Shown: piece by piece, positions 41,601 to 56,600 of the stretch | How positions within the stretch are numbered: position 1 is the stretch's first letter | Layout: each line of letters starts with the position of its first letter | NCBI RefSeq assembly: GCF_014839805.1 | Contig: NC_051131.1 | Location: 11,520,913-11,584,912, forward strand | Direction: 5' to 3' | DNA: 64,000 bases | Source: Manduca sexta | Taxonomy: Eukaryota; Arthropoda; Insecta; Lepidoptera; Sphingidae | The notes under the pieces: generated by a model | What the model was told of the DNA's origin: nothing | The model's input: only the letters and a program-made list of their open reading frames with translations | The model's database searches: none | Program-made: the position numbers and the translations under genes

Positions 41601-44600
41601 GCCTTCTCTACTATTGAGAGAGGTTAGGCTTTAGTCCACCACGCTGGCCTAGTGCGGATTGGTAGACTTCATACACTCTCAAAATTCCTATAGAGAGCTT
41701 CTCAGGTATGTAGGTTTCCTCAAGATGTTTTCCTTCACCATTAAAGCAAGCGATAATTCACAAAGAATACACACATAACTTTAGAAAATTCAGAAGTGCC
41801 CTTAGGATTCGAACCTGCGCACATTCGTCTCGGCAGTCCGTTCCACAACCAACTAGGCTATCGCCGCTATGGTTGTAATTAGCTCTGGAAAAAAGTAGGA
41901 ATTACCGAAGCCGGTTCTCGTTGTCCAAATGCTTGATGAAGCTCTCGGAAGCGGTGTGGTGGTCAACGATGGTAGCGTTTTGCTGCTGGAAGCTGTGTAG
42001 GACCGCGACGTTGACTTCCACCAGCGCCTTGTCCTTCCACAGGTTCACGGGCGTTCGGGTATCCAGGCCCAGTTTCTGAGCCACTTTCTGTTAGAAACAT
42101 ATGTCAATCATTAATCTAGTATTTATTATTTGCAGTACCGAAATATTCCTTATTAAATTGTCTATCTTATAGTATTGGTTGCAAATTAATATGATGTGTG
42201 CTCTAAGAGATATAAGGAATCATCAATTTTAGTGGCATTTCCATTATGTAATTAATAAAATAATATCCACATTATAAAAAACTTGAGACAACCAAAGTAA
42301 AGATATTAAAGACATATGATATATATTTTCTATATGTATCATAAATGTCGATAGCTTCTAAACCTCGGTTAGCGTGCCATTTTGGCCCCGGCACCAGCTT
42401 AGTATAAGGATCAGAATCCTGCCACACATGGAACCACTTGTTTCAAACAATTTACATATTTGTAAGAGCAGTACTTAAACAGTAAGAACGATTTAATGTA
42501 CACTTATATATACTTCAACAGTAGCAAATGTTCAGGTGTATTTTTGTTCTAGTTTTTAAACTAAGATATTTTATGACAATTTTATTTAATTTCCACATTT
42601 TTGTAACATATCACAATCAATATTCTCTCAATAACTCAAATACTATAAGCAATGAAAAATCAACGAAGTATTAAATTAGAATCTATTTGACATTGATTAT
42701 GAATTTCGAACTCTATTTTCAGATACCGTTCACATTTATAAATCAATATTAATTTACAAAAACAGTTTAATACTGCAACATAAAGTAGTTCGATAAACGG
42801 TTACGATGTTTAAGTAAGCCATTAGAATTCCGCAGCGCATCGAGGACTTCACATTCCCCTCGAGTTGCTCTACACTTTTAAAACCATCCCTTTATCATTA
42901 AAATTCACTCAGCCGTGACGAAGATTAACGTCATGATTATTTTCAAACAGGCATTCGATAGATAACTTGTAAAAGTATTAGGAAAATGTGCTTTAATGCA
43001 ATTGCGTTAACATTAATAATAAACGGGAAAATGGATGATAAACATATCATGGCAATACGTCAGTACAATTATAGACTCCGGACTAATACTAACAATATCA
43101 CTTTGCCCGACCCGGTTATCGAATCCAGGACCTCAGAGTGATGTACCGCGATATACAACTACACTACGATAGGGTGTTTTAGCTGTATTGTATAGCAACT
43201 TTTTTGGCTTTTACTTTTAAACGTCACGAAGAAACTGTCACTTTTCTTGCGGTTCACTTAAAAAAAATATTTAAGACTGGTGGTAAGTTTCTCATATGTG
43301 AGAGTCCGCCTGGGTAGGTACCACCGCAATGTCAATTTCTAGCGCCAAGCAACAGTGTTTAGTCACTGTTGTGTTCCGGATTGAAGGGCATTGTTGCCAG
43401 TATAACTACTGGACATAATAAGACTTAACTTCTCGTATCTCAGGATAGTGAGCGCATTGGAATACCAAACAATACTTTGTCAAGGTGTTGGATAGTGTTT
43501 CTTCTGTTTATGGGCGGTCGTATGGCTTATCATCAGGCGAACGGCAAGCTCGTCTGACGAGATGAATTTTTGAATGACGATTTAAAGCAATAAAAATAAT
43601 AATAATACAAACCTCTAACATATTCAACCGGTTGGTGTCACAGAAGTTCCTGCAGCCGATCTCTGTGCTCATGTACCAGCCGTTGAAGGCGTTTGCTGTA
43701 AACTCAATGCCGCCACAATCAAAGCGCATGTTGGAGACGGCTGGCAGGGCGTACCAGCGCAGCTCCAGTTCTTCAAACCACTCGTGCCTGGTGATTTGAG
43801 TCATGTTACAAATGGTATAAGAACTATAATGATATCCATCTTTACATGTTCGGATTGAAATTAATAAGTTCATTTTTATTTGTTGTATAATGTAATCAGT
43901 AGCTGTATTGTGAATCGTAGTGGTATTAGATTAAATAATAAGTGCAATATGGTATCGTTTATAATTAAACCATTGCGAAAATTACCCAACACAGTTGATA
44001 CACACACGCCTTTTATACCCGAAGAGGTAGGCAGAGGCGCAACTATTTCACCAACTTTTAGTTACTTTTTTACTCTTATCAATATCGGATACAATACCAA
44101 GATTGAACCCGAGACCTCGTGCAGTCGTTACGTAATACAACTACGCCATAAAGGCAGTCAGGAGTTTAATCGTTTCAAATATATCTCATACTAATATTAT
44201 TTGATCTTTTTTAAAATTCGATCCACAGATATCGATCAAGTTCGTTTAAAAACTCAAATTAAGAACATAGTCGGACTTCAGCAAATTACAAAACTGTATT
44301 TTGAAGACGGTTATCTATATATATTATGATTATATATAAAAATGAATCCCTATTTCCCTTGGTCACGCCATCACGCGTAAACGGCTGGACGGACTGCACT
44401 AATTTTTTTTTGTTGTGTTTGTTATTGTCAGGAGAAGAATCTTATGAAAGAAAAAATTATGGATGTTGAGCGGAACGTTAGAAAATTCAAGAAAAGTTAA
44501 TTTCAGCGATTGACAGAATGCGCGCTGCAAATTCATAGTTAAGACGGGACAACGTCTGTCGAGTCAGCTAGTCAATAATAATTTCCACTTAAACTTTCCG

Positions 44601-47600
44601 GTGACGAAATAATGTAAATACCGCGTGCGTCTAATACGTGTGTTTATTTATAAAATACGTAGGGTAAATAAATAGGATTTATTATTTATAAAATTATCCT
44701 CAAACTGTTTGCTCTACTTGTCTACTTGTATTTCCGTGAAATTTTATTTCAGGTAAATACTATCTTAATTTATAAGAAATATTTAGTAAAAATGTATACT
44801 AAATAAAAAAAATATATTTGTTTGTATGATATCTATACCGTTATATAAAGCTGAAGAGTTTGTTTGTTTGAACCCGCTAATCTCTGGAACTACCAGTTTG
44901 AACTGAAAAAATATTTTTGTGTTGGATAGCCCTTTGTTCGTGGAGTGCTATATAGGCTATATATCATCACGCTATGACCAATAGGAGCGGAGCAATAATG
45001 AAACATGTTGCAAAAACGAGGAAAATTTATTAGTTTTGAGAGATTCCGTTACGTGCGCTGCGTAAACGGTTAAAGTTATGCAACAATGATGTATGACGGG
45101 ATTGTTCCTCTTAAAAAGTTCTACGAAAATATATTATAAACCAAAGTCCCCCGCTGCATCTGTCTGCCTGAACTTGTTAAACTCAAAAACTACCCAACAT
45201 ATTAAGATGAAATTTAGTATGGAGACAGTTTGAGACCCCGGGAAGAAAATAGGCTCCCGGGAAAACATATAGCGGGACTTTTATAACGGAAAACTTTAGC
45301 CCGAAAAACTTTAAAACGCGGGCGGAGCCGCAGACAAATGCTAGTCTTTAGATATATGTATTTAAACGATTTTAATAACTAAGTGGAAGCGACTGGGAAT
45401 AGTCGACTATAGGAAGATATTTCTATCCACCCGGTTAACACTTATCGTGCAAAAAGTGTAAAATTTATAATGTTTGTTTAAAAACAGTCATTGATAATTA
45501 TATATACTTACTGTTTATTTATTTTTTAATTTTATCTTTATATATAAAGGTAGGTGGTCTTTATTTTCTCGTTTCACATAATTACCTTTCTACACTATAT
45601 TATAATAATACTTAGCGAGTTGCTTGGCATTTCTTTGTAAAGCTTATTAGTATATCTATCGAACCTATGAGTTTTTATGTCATTATATAATCAAATAATA
45701 AAAATATAATTCAAACTAAAATTTGGTCGACCATTCCCTGTCTCCCCTATCTCTTTGTAATAATGACATTATTCTCATTTGATTACTTCTATGCCATTAA
45801 AATTCAGTCGGAATTGCCAGTTGAAGCTAGTCAAATACATTTTCAGTTATTATTGTCATTACCTATCGATAATTTTCACATTTAACTAAAATATGTCGTA
45901 TTTAAATAATACTAAGAAATATAATTACGTACACATTACAATATTTACTTAGCCACTTCGATTACTTAAGACTTGATAACTTAATCAGGAAACTTTCGTG
46001 CCCTGTTTATCGTTTACATGTAATCATATATTTATCGATAAGTAAACTTTACCAATACTTATTAAACTTTATATGATAAAATTACCGTGGTGACATAATT
46101 ATTAGAAGCCTAACGAACATTTGAATTTGCTGATAGGATATATCTGCTCGGATAACGACCACCGTACACAAGGTATACCCGCCATAATGGACAATGTGAG
46201 TATGTCTCAACACTCTCTCTGGACTATCTCCGTATACCATCAGGTGAATAAGGCTCATTTTGGCGTGTCCGTATAAAGATAAATCTATTCGATGGTTATC
46301 TAAACTATACAATTTTGTTTCTATATCAACCTTCGTAAGAAATTAGAGATCAAATAGTCTTCGTAATTTTTTTATTCACATCGACGTCGCAATATAATTT
46401 GCAAGCATATTTTAGAAAGCATTTAGCTTGATTTTTACTACCAACCGCCTGCATGAATGCCACCCTCTCTGAGAAATCCAATCCTGGTGTATTCGCCAAG
46501 ATGCCTTTCTATCATTCGCACTATGGAAAACAGTAAAAAATATGGGATTAAAATATCCTATCGATAAGCTTATCGAAGGGTATTGTTATTCTCATTCATA
46601 ACGTTAGCGTTAACGATTGTAGAAAAGCAACTTGATCAAGTTCTGGGGTAATAAAAAAGCTATACACATTGTTTCCCGAATTGAGAATCGAACCCTCAAC
46701 CCATCGTTCATATACCACTCGACCTAGAAGTCGGCAAGTTCAAAAGCCACGATAATCAATACAACTTCGTTCGTTTGTCTTTGAAACATTGTCGTAAATT
46801 TCAATTTACCTTGTTCGTAACTAGATTATAAGTCCCCCTTATTTAATTAGCTACACAAGTACTCTGTCAAATGGGAAAACTTACGGATTGTATGTGAACA
46901 AACTTATCTTATGAATAGCTTGACAATTTCCAGGTATTTGAAATAAAATGTACTCTGTTTAATGTGTAGTTAGCAATATAGTGGATATGTTCTATTTTGA
47001 TATAGAAAACTACCTCGGTGGCGTGTGTGTCCGAATCCCGGGTCGGGAAAAGTGATATTTGGGTTTTTCTACTCAATGTCAGCCCGGGGTCTGGAATTGC
47101 TGCCCGATATGGCGATAGGCTCGCCCCCTATCGCATCATGGAACGGAACACACTTGGCGAAGAGTGCCCTGGTAACGCATCTGCATACTCCCTCGGGGAT
47201 AAATGCGTGATGATGTGTGTGTGTATGTGTTTGATGTAAAAAACTACAAATTAATTAATAAATAGGTCTACCAACCCCGTGAATTTCAAGCCAAAATAGG
47301 CTATAAGTATTAGATTATAGATATTTCTTTGCCGCGCCATTAAGCTTTGGATTAGTTTGCTGAAGCGCGTGTCCCTCTTTCTCCTCCTCCCTGTAATCCT
47401 AGATCTTTCCACCGTAGCGCGAACACGGTATACACGGAACACGTGCTTTTCGAAGCACGGGAGTATTACATCGCCAACTTCTTAAATCTGAGCTGCGACT
47501 AAGTAATTTTTGAAATGGAAAAACCCAGTCACGATTACTTTTTAGCCCTACCCGGGATTCGAACCCAGGACCCTAGTACGGTAGTCGTACTCGTACCGCA

Positions 47601-50600
47601 TACTCACAACTCCGCCACCCAGACATTCAAATATTACATGGATTTAATCCCTAACCCCCAGAAACAGGCTTGTTATCACAGCTTTACTCCGTCCTTAGAT
47701 AAAAAAACGTTTATGAATAAGGGGGTTAGACTTTAAAAAAATGATAATTATGAGTTCACTATAATTTATTATTAAAATGTGCATATCCACTCTAAATATC
47801 AAATACTTGAAATAAAGCCATGATATAAAGCAACTATGATGTTAATACGATTTCTTTAAGTTTTCTTTGAGGTTTAATTATTACACTCAGAAAACAAGAA
47901 TAAACATTTTAGTGACCAAGATGTTGACTCAATATAGTTTCAATATTTTTAGAAACACACAATTTTATATCTGACATAAAATATTTCGAAAACCGACGCG
48001 TGGCGCCAGAGTTTACAAGACTTAAGGCAATAAATTCTACAAATCTTGTAGCAGACTGTAGGGTTATAAAACTTATCATACACCGATTTAACAACTTTCT
48101 TTGTCAAATTTAAAAATATCGCCAATTTCGGACGTGTTATTATTGCTAAGTTGGTACATAGTTTCATCATTGCTAAATAACCTCTCTTGTAAGAGGATCC
48201 GTTTAAATACTGTCATATGGTTCAATTATGCAGCCAAATAACAAATTTCGTACAATGTTATATACGGTTTGAAATACATTGTAGCCAGAATAATTACTGG
48301 GCATTATGAGTCTTAACATCTTATGTTTAAGGTTGAAGAATAGCGCCACGTGCTTTCTAAGTCAAATGGTGGAAAATGTTGATATTGTTATTGTTTATTT
48401 TATACTTTGTGTTAAGTTAATAGTTTCTAATCTCAACCCATCATTAAACCGATATAAGTTCGACGATGTGCGATGACACTTCTGCTTACCCTTTAAAGGA
48501 TAAAGCGTCAATATGAGTATAACATCAGATTATGAAAATATCGCACACAACTTACCACTATCAATACACGCATAGTTGAATGACATCGAATTTACGGCCA
48601 ATAAACACAGATTGGAGATCACTGGACCAAAGTTTACGATAAGCAATCCAGTGGATGGGCTGTGTGTCGCCTATTTGCGGTCTTTTACCTCGGCCGGCGA
48701 TGCATTCACCAACTTTTTATGTAGGCATAAATTCCTGATGGAAAACGTTAGGAACGACGTGTTGCGCACACTTCGCCGTATAATACATAGTTCGGTGTCG
48801 TAAATCTTGACCTTATTCTCACCTTTTGGTGGGAAAATGTGAATCGAAGGTTCGAGAAGGTTCTGTAGATACTCTCAGTTTACGGTTACTAATGTATACT
48901 TTTTTTATGCATGTTAATTGATGATATACGATAAGGCGCTGTTCAAATATTTCGTAAACATCAAAGTGGGTGATGCTTTGCGTATTTTCGATGACATAGG
49001 GGAAGAGAGGTCTAAATTGTAATTACGTCAGCAATATTTAATTAGTTAGTATTATATTTTTTTGATAAATTAAAACCCATAAAGAAATTTTAATTTGTAA
49101 ATATACCTTTGCTTACATAAACAAAGGGCGGGGATAACGTGAGAGCTTACTTTTGCTTACAAGGCGGGGGGGGTTAAAATAATAGAATTCTGATTACGTA
49201 ATCTAATCTCTGACACTACTGACGCGTTTATAAAGTAGCACTAATAATACTTTAAAGTAGAACAATATCTTAAAGCAATAAATGTGAATAAATAATATAT
49301 CTGTTGACAGCTTAATGATCTTTATACGACTACAGCCTATTTACTTTTCAACAATGTATAACTTTGTTCTTAAAATGCGCAGTTGGTTTAGATTTGTAAA
49401 TTTATCACGTTTTAGCAGTGAAGGATATTTTATGAGGTGCCACGTACGTCATAAACGCTGTAATCCTAAGACGTGTGATTTGCTGTCAATTTTTATCTTA
49501 CGTTTCAATGGGGCTGTAGTGATATTTGCTCGTGATAGTCGATAGGGTAGTTGACTACTTTTTGTTAAATATTAAATATAATATTATCCTAATTGTATAA
49601 GTTTGGATAGCTACTGTACACAAGGTGTAGAACCCGCCATTGTGGCCCACGAAGTATATCGCGTTCTGGGTTAAGCCTGTGTATATTCCGTTGTAAACAG
49701 GCCGGCATAATTGTGTCGAGTGGCGAGGGGTAATCATCTCTCGTCAGTCGACATTATCTAGACTACTCAACGTACCAAGAGGTGCAGTGAGGGTCGCTTT
49801 TTGAGGCCGAATAAAAAAATATTGTGGTAAAAACCTGGTCATGGAATCAATTCCTGGGTCGCACATACGTTGTGAGATTTTTTATAACAGTATTTGAGAA
49901 TGGAACCTCCAGAAAAAGTTGACATCAGGCTCTGGTACAAACGTGCCCAAAACCTTTCTGCAAGATATATTCTTTGAAAAAGGTGTGTTGATGATATATT
50001 CTATTGAAGTAACATGAAGTGAAAGAGTTATTTTACACAAGCTTTACAATACAAATTATTAAAGTTACTAATTGACTCGACAGACGTTGTCCCGTCATAA
50101 CTATGAATTTGCAGCGCGCATTTTGTCAACCGCTGACAATTGTTTCAAACAATTGACAGTTATATAAAATTAATATTTTTGTTAAGTTTTCTTAAATTTT
50201 CTAATTTTCCACGCAATTTTTTGAATTTTTTCTTTCCTTAGAACCTTCTCCTGACAATAACTACTTAGTTATTCTTTCCTAAAATATCAATAACAAAACT
50301 ACGTTATATTAAAATTTCTAGTTCTATATTGGAAAAAATACCTCAATACGCAAATTCGTAAAGGCTATAAATCTGGCAATAGAGATAAAAAACAAATTAT
50401 TCTAACTTCGCCGCGATAAAACTGTTTCAATTTGTCTTTGAAATCCTATTTAACTTGAACTGAATGGTCATAGCATAATCTAATTTTGCCAGTTGTAATA
50501 AAACCTATTGTTCCTTTGTAAAAACCTCTCATTAAAGTGGAAAGCGATAACAATATTTAAAAAAATACGCTGAATATTAAAATGTAAAATATATAAAATT

Positions 50601-53600
50601 AGGGGCCCTATTCCATCTACGAGGGCATTTTTTAGCAATTAGAGACGTTCTAATAGAACGACAGCTTTGAAAGCCGTGTAAAAAAAAATGTTATTTTTTT
50701 TTAACTATATGACCTTTATTAACTACGTATATTATGTCCCCATAGACGGAATAGGGTCCCTTGACCTTATATAATACGCTTAAATAAACGCTATTATAGG
50801 TCTTATTTTCTTTTCCCTAACATTAAATATGACTCAGCAAACCAAAGTCTTCCTTTTCAAAATTATTCACGAGATATCATCAAAATATTTTGTGATAAAT
50901 TAACTTCTTGATTATATTACCTGTTAACAGATGGCGCTAGTACAAACTTTGTAAGTTCATTCGCAATATTTGATATTTTTTACACGAGCGCAGCAAAGAT
51001 AACGCACTGCATCTAATGGTAAGTAAAGTGGGGTCCCGATTGAACATCGGCTGACTAGGAATGATAAATTCTCACCAGGCGACACAATAAATAGGTTTTT
51101 TTTATTTAGGTCCGGTTTATTATTATATTTCGAGAAAATTCCAGTACTCACGTGGGGTGCGTCATATGTATCTCCATCACCAATTCCCGCGGGATCTCGA
51201 AGTAGTCCGGATCCTTCCCGTTAGCGGACAGCACGAGCGGCAAGATATCCCAAGCAGTGCGAGCAGGTTTCCAACCCAATTTAAGGCATAGCTACAACAA
51301 TATTAAGAAGTTAGCAAATTAATAATCATGATATATTGAAATCTTTATCCATTTATTTAAAAAAAAAATACTTTAATAAGAACCAAAACTTAAGAAAATA
51401 AGTAAATAATTAATAATAATATATAAAGACGTATTAGTTTATACAAAAGAAAGTTTAAAAAAATATATTGGAATCAATTAATGAATTTATATGACATAGG
51501 TGCGTAGGAAATTTAAACTAAAATAGCATCTCATTCTGGTAAACTCAAATACGAAGCGACAAATAATACTCAAAATAACTCTCACATAACAAACATATGC
51601 GAATTTCAATTAACCGACTACATTTCCATAGTTCGATTCAGGTGCGGACCGAATGAAACTTGTCAGCACGAAATGATTTATTTAGAGTACGCAATACTCG
51701 TAAACTGTTTTTATAACGTCAAGCCGAACACGCCGTATGCGTAATAAATAAAATTGAAGTGCATGTCCGAAAAGTAATGCGGCAAAAATATACGGGATTG
51801 ATTTAAAAAAATGTAAACGAAATAAGAAATGTATAAAATTGGCGAAGAAAAATAATATTTTAACCATTAGATATTTGTTTCAAGTGTAACATACTCATTA
51901 TTTACTTTCATAATTTTACTAATTAACATAAATTTTTTTTTATCTTTAATTATAAATTATTTTCGAAATATAAAATAAAAAAAATGAAGAATGAAATGTG
52001 TAAAATACTTGCAAAATATTTGTTTACGTTTAAATAAATTATATAAAAATAGCTTTTATTTATAAAACACGGAATTAATTGTGGCAAAATTAACTTTTTC
52101 AAGTAGATATTCCGAAGCCAAAACGTTTCCAAAAGAGCATAACAAACCTCTGTAAATTCGCAGTGCATCGGGTCTCCCAACACTGTACCATCAGGCTGCC
52201 TGAAGCCAGCGTAGCTGATGAGCTGGCTGTTCCATATCCTGTAGTCGTGCTTGCCATCAGTCCGTTGTGGAAACACAGTTATCGCAGACCTGGCAAAATA
52301 TTACTCATTACAAAAGAATTAATTGCTTAACTAATATAAGTTGGGTCGCCCGAGCGATCAGCGACTAAATAAGCTAATTTAAGATATTGTAGCCAGTGTA
52401 ACTACTGGACATAAAACTTAACATCTCATGTCTCAGGATGGCGAGCGCAGTACAACAACAATACTTTATAATTCAGTGTGTTGGATGGTGTTTCTACTGT
52501 TTATAGGCGGCCGTATCGCTTACCATCAGACGAACGGCAAGCTCGTCTCGTCATTCAAAGCTATAAAAAAGTGCGCACACTATATTAAACTATAGAAGGT
52601 CATAATCGCCGTCGATTGAGTTACTAAAGACTAGCCAACAGTGCGTTATTATCGATGCGATCTATTGATCTAAGTTATAAAATAAATTGACACACGTCTT
52701 AAAAGAAGATTTACATTTTCACACGTTTCTTGCGCGTAATAGATCAATCAAATTTAAGTTTCCGTGAGAATACTATGTTGCTGTTTTTCATATTATATCG
52801 ATAAGGAAACATATGTTCAATGTTATTGACTTCACGTATGATTCTCAGAAGCGAGAATGCGAATCACTTAACTGAAGCGATGTATACCAGATCGTCTACA
52901 AGTCACATTAAGTTAATTGGACGATATGAATATGCATTGGTCGTTTCAATCTTGGTTGAACTTTTGTGTTTCTTATTTTTGATATCATGTTTGCTGTTAT
53001 TTTTCTTTTTAACATTATTTATGTGGAGAAAAAATGATCGTGATTGGGAATATAATTTGTAAATCTATGAAAATATTTACTCAACAAACACGTGTTTGTT
53101 ATTGTTATCGTTTCACTAAATACGAATATTATCAACTTTTACATGGCAGCAATATTCTGCATCAGTTTTTATCTACGTATAAAAAAATAAAAATACAAAT
53201 ATTATCGACTATGACAACACTATTCTGTATCATTCAGTATCTACGTATAAAAAATAAATCTCACCTGATATTCCCTTTATTAGTGCTGTACTTGATGTGG
53301 TTGCAGAGCGCCTCGAACATGCCGCTCGTGGTCGTCACTTGTCGACAATCGAACACCTAAAACCAATGCTGTATTAGTTTATGTTTGGTTTGTATTATAT
53401 TCAGGCGATTATTGAAAAAAAAAAGTTGAATGATTATAATCTATTGGTCAGACTAGGCTGTATGGCTGAGAGCCTTTGCCTTCTCCTTAAGGAATAAATC
53501 AAACAAACAAAAAATCTATTGGTTAGGAACATAAACAAAAATATTTTTGACATCTTATTAATGTTTTATTATCCATATAAAACTCGGCTTACTGCAAGAA

Positions 53601-56600
53601 CTCATTAACTGACAAATACAAAAGTATGAATTAAGCCACTTTTAGTTTTAGTTATATTGTTTTCCCTATATCATAGATATAATTATTTAAAAGAAAGTAA
53701 AACATTATTATATTCTTGAATATTATTATTCTTAAAATCAAGTGAGTATGTTGAATATTATATAATGTTCAGGGCGTTATACACTGGATTTGATGATTTT
53801 TTGCCATTAGTGAGTTCTTGCAGTAAACCGAAGATATAATATTCTCAAATACGGTTTCTTGAAAAATAACACCTTTTGTTACCACGATAAAAATCAATTT
53901 CAAATACCACACATAATTCCATCAAAATCAGTGTGCCAGCCCTATTCCGTAAACTATACTTACTACTCGGAAAATGTATTCTAAAACAGGCGCTTACACT
54001 AAAAGGTGTTAGCCATTGATTCAAGCGCCACAAACTCCCAGCTTCAAAGTGCAAACCCATTAGTACTGGAATGGCGCAAACAAATGCACGTAATCGGCAA
54101 TCGGCACCTAGATAGCTAATCGGCCTCGGTGCTGCCTCATCCGATGTGGGATTAACAAGCTAACGAATAGGTACAAACAGGCTTATTCGTGAGAGAAATA
54201 GGTATTTTATACTAGTAGGTCTCTCATATGTGAGAGTCCCCCTGTGTAGGTACATCGTAATGTCTATTTCTGCCGCCAAGCAGCAGTGTGAACTCAATCT
54301 TGTGTTCCGGTTTGAAGGACATTGTAGGCAGTGTAACTACAGTGTACAAAAAAAAAACAAAAACATAAAAAATATATATATTTATAATAAATTCGTGTAT
54401 ATATGTATTTCAGTGGCGAAGGGTGAAATTTTCTGAAAGAGAATCCGATATAACATAAGTACTAATATGCATAAATGAGGTCTGTAGATCGTTGTCATGA
54501 TAAAATTTTAATAAATTACGAAAGGAAAGCAGTAATCGAGTTATATGAGCCCTTTACCACTTACATAGTCAGTGTCTTCGGTCAATAAACAAAATATTGA
54601 ATATTATTAAAGAATTTTCGTCAATGAAAATTGTTTTTTCCTGTACAACATTTAAAAAGTTGCTTCCGTTATCTATACATTTTATTATAAAAAAAAGCCC
54701 CTAACAGCTGTCTGTATGTATGTTATCGATTTTCTCAAAATTTACTGAACGGATTTTTATAAAACTTAGTATGCATATAGTTTAAAACTCTGGGAAGGTT
54801 ATAGGCCACCTTCCATCCCGGAAAAATATATAGCGGGACTTTTATCCCGGACAACTCCTTCACGCGGGCGAAGCAACGAGCAAAAGTTACATTAATTATT
54901 TGATTTGTTTATAACACAGAAATTTGTTTTCATTTCAAAGCACAACATAAGCTATTGTCTCCATTAGCATCACTACTCAATCTCCAAGAATAAGCCCTTT
55001 CGACCGCGTCTCTATAATCAAATCGTTCATTCCGATTAACCCAAGTAATCTATTTAAACGGAGCCACTACAAAATGTATTCGCGAGCGTTTAAAGGATTT
55101 AACAGTTTAGTACTTTGAAGCCGGCTTTATTCTCTTACGGGAACCGCAAATGGAAGTGAATGGAAATGAACGAATGAATTAACATCGAGTAAGTCAATCT
55201 AATTACCGATATCGAGAATTGACAAATTAGAGACGTCTAGACTCGATAAATTGGGAATACTGGTTTTAACAGTTTAATTAAATTGTATATTTTAAATTGA
55301 TCCAAATTAATTAGTTAATCTTGAAGCGTAAAAGAATTAGTATTTTTTCTTAGCTTTACTGAAAAGTACCTAATCTTTAACTAAATGAAGAATATAATCG
55401 AGTAATGCTGAGTTGCGATAGCATTTTGCTAAATTGAGGGTGTCCGGTGAGAAAATATATTAATTTCACCGCAAACTACGGGTTAATTGCTTATTTTTTC
55501 TTAACTCGAAATGAGAGTTTTCTCATTTGAAGCAACAAATTCATTTGCCGTTTCACTAGTGCTGCGTTTGGTGAGAAACGTTATAATTGATTCGAGTCTT
55601 TGACGTCGCCTCAAGTTTTTCTAGGGAAGTGTTTGCCGCGCTGTAGTTAAATGACCGAGCGGCTGCAGTAAATGGTAACGATCATAGCAATTAACACGCT
55701 CTTTGAATTAACTTTGCGTTTATCAAGTTTTTTATTTAAAGCGCCTGTAGATCACAAGTCTTATTGACTTTTACAATAGCTAATGTATTTATTTCTGAAG
55801 TCAGACATATCGTCTATATCCCTTTAGCTGTATAATCATCATCATCATCATTAGCCGCAGGATTTCCACTGCTGAACATGGGCCTCTCCCAAAGTTTTTC
55901 AAATCTTATTGGAAGCGGCCCGCATCCAGCAGCCTCCTACGACATTTATTAGATCATCTGTTCACCTCGTGGGTGGACGTCCGACGCTGCGCTTGCCAAT
56001 TAATGGCCTCCACTCCAAAACTTTCTGAAGCTATATAATACCGAACTAATAATAATACCCGTATTCGTAACAAAGTTTACGAAAACCTTCACCGACATTT
56101 AATTCATCATCATCATTGAGTGCCCTAGATGAGACAGGCATCCACAGTGACTCCATCCGTACGGGCTTGACTGCCTGGTAGATTTCGCTCCAATTCTACC
56201 CAACACTTTTCGCTTCGTCGGTCACAGTGCGTCGCCGGGTTATAAAACGTCCATGCTAATTTAATTGATACCTCGTGATTCATGTGATAATAAATTACCT
56301 GTAGTTTGGACCACTGTATCCTCCCGATGCATCTGCTAGCATTCCTCCAGGCCAGTTTCGCTCCGAACACCAGTTCTGTGGTGGTCAGCTGATATGTCCC
56401 GGTTTTTGCAACTTCTTCCTGGACTGCTTTCCAACGCGCCTCGTGGGCAGGTGTGTTAGCCCTATGGAAAAAAACGGTTAATACCTAACAAATCATATAC
56501 ATGCCTATGTTTTGTAACTAACTGGGTATAAAATATGATAAAAACCGGCCGTATTGAAGCGTTTCAATTAATAGCTTTCATAAGCCAATCACGTAACATT

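Larger units (their letters stand above)
36712..41905 (-). other. Nos intron 9, 5.2 kb, repeat-rich
   Basis: It separates the pterin exon from exon 8. It contains three SINE copies (37034-37365, 40270-40582, 41535-41867), the C-terminal piece of a LINE reverse transcriptase (39028-39185), a Helitron-like element (39503-39706) and a perfect palindrome (38213-38256). No exon-like sequence was seen. Confidence 0.75.
43788..51151 (-). other. Nos intron 6, 7.4 kb, transposon-rich
   Basis: The largest intron of the gene. It holds a Helitron (44314-44571), a decayed Helitron (50070-50262), Helitron-like sequences (44853-45344), tRNA-headed SINEs (44002-44163, 47011-47232, 47485-47628), a tRNA-like stretch (46683-46760), LINE-type 3' ends (46144-46275, 49606-49800) and two MITEs (47654-47726, 50602-50760). 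I see no coding exon. Confidence 0.75.
53357..56298 (-). other. Nos intron 3, 2.9 kb
   Basis: It contains a truncated LINE 3' end (54218-54345), a Helitron-like fragment (54707-54888) and a decayed LINE reverse transcriptase C-terminus (55835-56025). The rest is unassigned AT-rich sequence. Confidence 0.7.

Noticed and set aside
48576..48803. 75-codon plus-strand open frame in NOS intron 6
   Set aside because: Somewhat GC-richer than its surroundings but without a motif; not NOS in any frame.
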